Assembly (NCBI RefSeq): GCF_000739015.1
Contig: NZ_JPUG01000078.1
Location: 248,001 to 312,000, forward strand
Origin: Microvirga sp. BSC39
Lineage (GTDB): Bacteria > Pseudomonadota > Alphaproteobacteria > Rhizobiales > Beijerinckiaceae
Reading direction: 5' to 3'
Length of the DNA stretch: 64,000 bases
Positions 63,273-64,000 of this stretch are shown here, piece after piece; within the stretch, counting starts at the first letter, position 1; every line of letters begins with the position of its first letter. The translations under genes and the position numbers were made by a program. Below the pieces are notes generated by a model. That model saw only the letters and a list, made by a program, of their open reading frames with translations. It did not search any database and had not been told where the DNA came from.

Positions 63273-64000
63273 GAACGACCGCCCCGGTGCAAGGCCGCCT
63301 CAGGAGCTGAGGGAAGACGGCGCCGATGCAGCTTCCAATGCTGCGTCTCACCGGCCGTGTCAAAATGGGCTGCGATGTAAGGACCGTAGAGGGCTTGGAG
63401 CTGCGGCAGCGGCCCTTTCGCAGCATCAGGGCCATCGGGGGACTTCGGCTCCATCACGAACTGCACGTCGGCCAGCAGCGTCTCCGCCGGGACATGGTTC
63501 ACGCTGCCGAGGGTGCGGTCCCATTGCAGCCACGGCGTATCGCCTTGTGCCGGAGGAGCGTCGAGCGCCATCGAGAACGCATTCCCCTGATCGAGCACGA
63601 AGATCCGAGACGGTTTCGGGTCGAGGCTCGACAAAGCATCGAAGCCTTCACGCAGAGTGGCCTGGTAAGCTGCGGCCGTATCGTAGTCGCTCCATGTCCA
63701 GAGGTTCGCCACCCGAACCTGCTCCAGGTTCGGAAGCGGGACGGGGTTGCCTGCCCTTATGGTTGCTGCGGCTGTGTGAAGGCTGAGCGCGGCCAAGCAA
63801 TGGATGCTGGTCGGCAGCACCACGGCCAGGAAAAGCAGCTTTGCGCCTGCGGCCGTCGACCAACTCCCGTGGTCGCCGGCTCCTGCCCGGTGGTTCTCAG
63901 ACCGGAGGATCGTCTCGGCGGCAACAGCCGCCGCGCCATGAAGCATGATGATGCCCCACGCCTGGAAGTTCTGATTGATGATCAGAAACCCTGCGACAGC
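63269..64000 (-). CDS. GT-C-like polytopic membrane protein, tandem copy 1 (cut by window edge)
   Basis: Last 243 codons only; the frame is open to base 64000, so the true start is outside. Matches the C-terminal half of the two paralogs: NQNFQAWGIIMLHGAAAVAA, LLFLAVVLPTSIHCLAALSL, VLDQGNAFSMAL and LQWDRTLGSVNHVPAETLL. The internal Met at 63946 is not the start, since the conserved QNFQ(A/V)WGII segment lies upstream of it. Confidence 0.82.
   Translation of the reverse strand, partial: AVAGFLIINQNFQAWGIIMLHGAAAVAAETILRSENHRAGAGDHGSWSTAAGAKLLFLAVVLPTSIHCLAALSLHTAAATIRAGNPVPLPNLEQVRVANLWTWSDYDTAAAYQATLREGFDALSSLDPKPSRIFVLDQGNAFSMALDAPPAQGDTPWLQWDRTLGSVNHVPAETLLADVQFVMEPKSPDGPDAAKGPLPQLQALYGPYIAAHFDTAGETQHWKLHRRRLPSAPEAALHRGGRS

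Overview
The window is high-GC, gene-dense DNA from an alphaproteobacterium. The gene content fits the Hyphomicrobiales, and Microvirga/Methylobacteriaceae is my best guess: CUT1 sugar ABC systems, a ChrA/ChrB pair, PrkA-YeaH-SpoVR, and promoter motifs of the EcfG general stress response type. The genus is inference. I see no rRNA, tRNA, CRISPR array, insertion sequence or phage gene.

Layout: 0-0.7 kb holds the end of a peptide ABC permease and a GNAT acetyltransferase. At 0.7-10.3 kb is an amino-sugar catabolic locus. A leftward operon (sugar kinase, GntR regulator, SIS-domain deaminase, NagA, Gfo/Idh oxidoreductase) diverges from a rightward CUT1 importer (binding protein, two permeases, ATPase). 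At 10.3-13.8 kb lies thiBPQ behind a TPP riboswitch. At 13.8-25.8 kb come Tex, a YegD-like Hsp70, a DHDPS-family aldolase with an SDR that lacks the usual Tyr-Lys pair, chrA with a rhodanese-ChrB fusion, a LOG-family protein, and an FAA hydrolase with an aldehyde dehydrogenase (probably a 2-keto-3-deoxy-sugar acid route).

At 26-35 kb is a mixed region: a possible degenerate CYTH protein, a lytic transglycosylase, a DUF6152-like pair, an HlyU-like protein, a catalase, a YihY membrane protein, a phosphoribosyltransferase/kinase-like fusion and an alcohol dehydrogenase. At 35.6-40.5 kb is the PrkA-YeaH-SpoVR operon, followed by two small unknown genes and a dehydrogenase pair.

The most interesting part is 43.6-57.2 kb, a 13-gene divergent glycan locus. 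The left arm runs inositol-3-phosphate synthase, histidine phosphatase, CgeB-like glycosyltransferase, nucleotidyltransferase, methyltransferase, glycoside hydrolase-like protein. The right arm runs two sugar epimerases, a GT4 glycosyltransferase, three CgeB-like glycosyltransferases and a UDP-xylose-synthase-like enzyme. The 407-bp gap between the arms carries two back-to-back exact matches to the EcfG promoter (GGAAC-N16/17-CGTT), one facing each arm, so the locus looks stress-induced. The glycoside hydrolase-like protein reads as a circularly permuted TIM barrel. No flippase, polymerase or exporter is present, so the product may be a soluble, inositol- and pentose-containing methylated glycoside or oligosaccharide.

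At 57.4-64 kb are a second YihY gene with an EcfG-like promoter, a GT87-like membrane glycosyltransferase, and three tandem paralogous GT-C-like membrane proteins, the last cut by the right edge.
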